From positions 1-7,655 of the forward strand of contig DAINRO010000082.1 in NCBI GenBank assembly GCA_036741795.1: a DNA stretch of 7,655 bases, read 5' to 3'. The notes below the pieces were generated by a model that did no database searches, had not been told where the DNA came from, and worked only from the letters and a program-made list of their open reading frames with translations. Each line of letters begins with the position of its first letter. The first letter of the stretch is position 1. Made by a program: the position numbers and the translations under genes. Origin of the DNA: DATKKM01 sp036741795. Its GTDB lineage: Bacteria; Chloroflexota; Dehalococcoidia; SM23-28-2; RBG-16-64-32. Of the stretch, positions 6,311 to 7,655 are shown one piece after another.

Positions 6311-7608
6311 CCGCGACCACGAAGTTCCTTGCCGGCTCCGCGTTCAACCTCATGGGGCGGGGCCTCGTCTACGTGAGCGACGAGGACGAGAACTACCTCC
6401 GCGCTGGTCTCTACGACGATGACCCGGCCGTACCGTATCGCGCGGCCGACATTCGCGAGGACGGCTGGATCAAGGTGGACCTCAACCAGGTGCGCGACCC
6501 AGCCGACGACGCCGACGTGGGCGGCTTCGAGGTGTTCAACGGTAACTTCCCGAAGGGGTGGACGCCCTTCACCACAGGAGGCGGGGCGCTCGGCGTGGCG
6601 CTCTTCCCTCACAGCGGGGCCATGGCGCTCTCGTGTGGTGTCAGCGCGAGCGGCGGGTCCGCGGGCGTTGCGATGGAGATCACCGCCCGGGCGGGCGAGA
6701 CCCTCACGCTCAACACGTGGATGATGTCCGCGACGGGCGGCGGCATCGCGCGCGTCCGCATCCAGAACAAGCGGACCGGCAAGTACCTGGCGAAGGGCGG
6801 CTGGCAAGTCGCGCCGACGGACTGCCAGACCGAGACGGCCCCGACCGCCTACGTCAACCACGTCAAGACCTTCACCGTGGAGGGTTACGACGCTTGCCAG
6901 GCGGACGAGGTCACGCTCGCCCTGCGGCTCTACACCGACACCACCGGGGGCGTCGTGTACTTCGACGACGTCTACCTATACCCGGGGGTCAACTTCTTTT
7001 CGATGCACGGCCACAACATCGAGCCGCGAATCAGTGTGCTCTGGCAGTACAGCGCCACCGACACCGCGGTCGAGGCGCCGGCGCCCTATACGCTGATCAG
7101 CAGCCACACGGCCAAGGAGCCCTCCTTCTACGGGGTCACCGCGGCGACGCTCTACCAGCGGTGGATCCAGTTCACGTTCAGCGGCACGCCCCTGGCGGCC
7201 CCCGTCTCCGTCGGCGAGCTGGTCCTGGGGCAGACCCAGACGCTCCTGACGGACGCGCGGCACCCGGCCCTGGCCGACTGGCAGTGGGACTATCTCCGGC
7301 CCCAGGTCCGTAACAAGCGGCAGGACGGCGGCGAGCGCCCCTTCAACCTCAACGACCACCCGCAGCGGACGCTCCGCCTGCCCTACCTACAGACGAGCGA
7401 CGCCTCGTTCGAGCAGTTCCGCCAGGAGGTCAGGCGGCGGTGCCAGGACGGCGCCGAGCCCATCGTGCTCGTGCCCGACGACAGCAGGCCCGAGGTCCTC
7501 TTCGGCCGGGTGCCAGCGGAGTGGACCGACCGCCAGAGCATCCTGCGGTCGGTCCACGCCACGGATCTCGTCGTCGTCGAGAGCCCCTTCGGTCTGAGCG
7601 GGCTCTAG
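6307..7608 (+). CDS. Minor tail protein with carbohydrate-binding-like domain
   Basis: This 433-aa protein starts at an ATG overlapping the previous stop (ATGA), with no strong ribosome binding site, so coupled translation is likely. Residues 1-62 have ENYLRAGLYDDDPAVPYRA followed by GWIKVDLNQV, like the entry of discoidin/galactose-binding-like tail modules. Residues about 72-226 fit a CBM_4_9-like jelly roll: GGFEVFNGNFPKGWTPF at the start, AGETLTLNTWMMSATGG, and the closing VVYFDDVYLYPG. Residues about 234-315 form another beta module ending in VSVGELVLGQT. The C-terminus (about 353-433) has RTLRLPYLQTSDASFEQF, PIVLVPDD, VLFGRVP and ESPFGL, the layout of phage minor tail or distal-tail proteins. 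It probably decorates or anchors the tail tip and binds surface sugars. The carbohydrate role is inferred from fold-like patterns, and no catalytic residues are evident. It is the last complete gene in the window. Confidence 0.65.
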   Translation: MTATTKFLAGSAFNLMGRGLVYVSDEDENYLRAGLYDDDPAVPYRAADIREDGWIKVDLNQVRDPADDADVGGFEVFNGNFPKGWTPFTTGGGALGVALFPHSGAMALSCGVSASGGSAGVAMEITARAGETLTLNTWMMSATGGGIARVRIQNKRTGKYLAKGGWQVAPTDCQTETAPTAYVNHVKTFTVEGYDACQADEVTLALRLYTDTTGGVVYFDDVYLYPGVNFFSMHGHNIEPRISVLWQYSATDTAVEAPAPYTLISSHTAKEPSFYGVTAATLYQRWIQFTFSGTPLAAPVSVGELVLGQTQTLLTDARHPALADWQWDYLRPQVRNKRQDGGERPFNLNDHPQRTLRLPYLQTSDASFEQFRQEVRRRCQDGAEPIVLVPDDSRPEVLFGRVPAEWTDRQSILRSVHATDLVVVESPFGLSGL

Positions 7609-7651
7609 GGCCGCGGGAACGAGACTGTCAGGCTGGAGCAGTCCCACGGCC
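7609..7651 (+). terminator. Imperfect stem-loop directly after the last stop; possible operon end
   Basis: GGCCGCGG (7609-7616) pairs with CCACGGCC (7644-7651) with one C-A mismatch. An inner stem of GACTG (7623-7627) and CAGTC (7639-7643) encloses an 11-base loop, with a six-base bulge on the 5' side. It starts at the base after the TAG of the minor tail gene. No T-run follows within the four remaining bases, so a factor-independent terminator cannot be shown. It could equally be a processing or spacer hairpin, or chance in GC-rich DNA. No start codon is visible between 7609 and 7655. Confidence 0.3.
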
Positions 7652-7655
7652 GGGT

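Noticed and set aside
6558..7313. A 251-codon plus-strand frame inside the last tail gene.
   Set aside because: It is dominated by Arg, Gly, His and Ala as the +1/+2 shadow of a GC-rich gene. The minor-tail motifs are in the other frame.
1..7655. Possible defence system, CRISPR array, tRNA, insertion sequence or attachment site.
   Set aside because: No spaced direct repeats, tRNA-like cloverleaf, transposase or integrase motifs, or terminal repeats were seen. Genes are continuous with no gap over 50 bases, and the content reads as an ordinary tail-tip cassette.

Overview
The window is a strongly GC-rich piece of a tailed-phage (or prophage) structural module. All six genes run on the + strand and are packed almost without gaps. 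The logic is that of a long-tailed phage, most likely a siphovirus: the end of a tail tape measure protein, then a tail-hub-like protein, then a run of beta-rich, glycan-binding-like tail-tip or fibre proteins. No integrase, terminase, capsid, lysis, replication or host housekeeping gene is visible, so the host and the lysogenic or lytic lifestyle cannot be told. The high G+C at third codon positions only says that the host is probably a high-GC bacterium.

Layout: 1-1494 is the C-terminal part of the tape measure protein, cut by the window edge. 1494-2828 is a 444-aa protein with the features of siphophage tail-hub (gp27/Tal-like) proteins. 2828-4930 is a 700-aa modular tail-tip or receptor-binding protein ending in a LamG/concanavalin-like lectin domain. 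4940-5506 is a 188-aa protein resembling small beta-rich phage structural proteins of unknown function. 5510-6310 is a 266-aa Ig-like (Big_2-type) protein starting with GTG, in the same reading frame as the gene before it and separated from it by a single TAA. 6307-7608 is a 433-aa tail protein with a carbohydrate-binding-like central domain and a minor-tail-like C-terminus. 7609-7651 holds an imperfect stem-loop that may end the operon.

The genes are probably one transcript. Three junctions are overlapping stop/start pairs (TGATG at 1492-1496, TAATG at 2826-2830, ATGA at 6307-6310), which suggests translational coupling. Only the 188-aa gene has a strong Shine-Dalgarno sequence, so its product may be made in more copies than its neighbours. 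The products would together build the distal tail: the tape measure sets tail length and probably acts at the membrane, the hub closes the tube, and the lectin/Ig/CBM-like proteins make first contact with cell-surface glycans.

Nothing here points to a defence system, CRISPR array, mobile element or RNA gene. The most unusual spot is the junction at 5504-5512. Two in-frame ORFs are separated by one stop, and an Ig-like module with clearly different codon usage begins right there.
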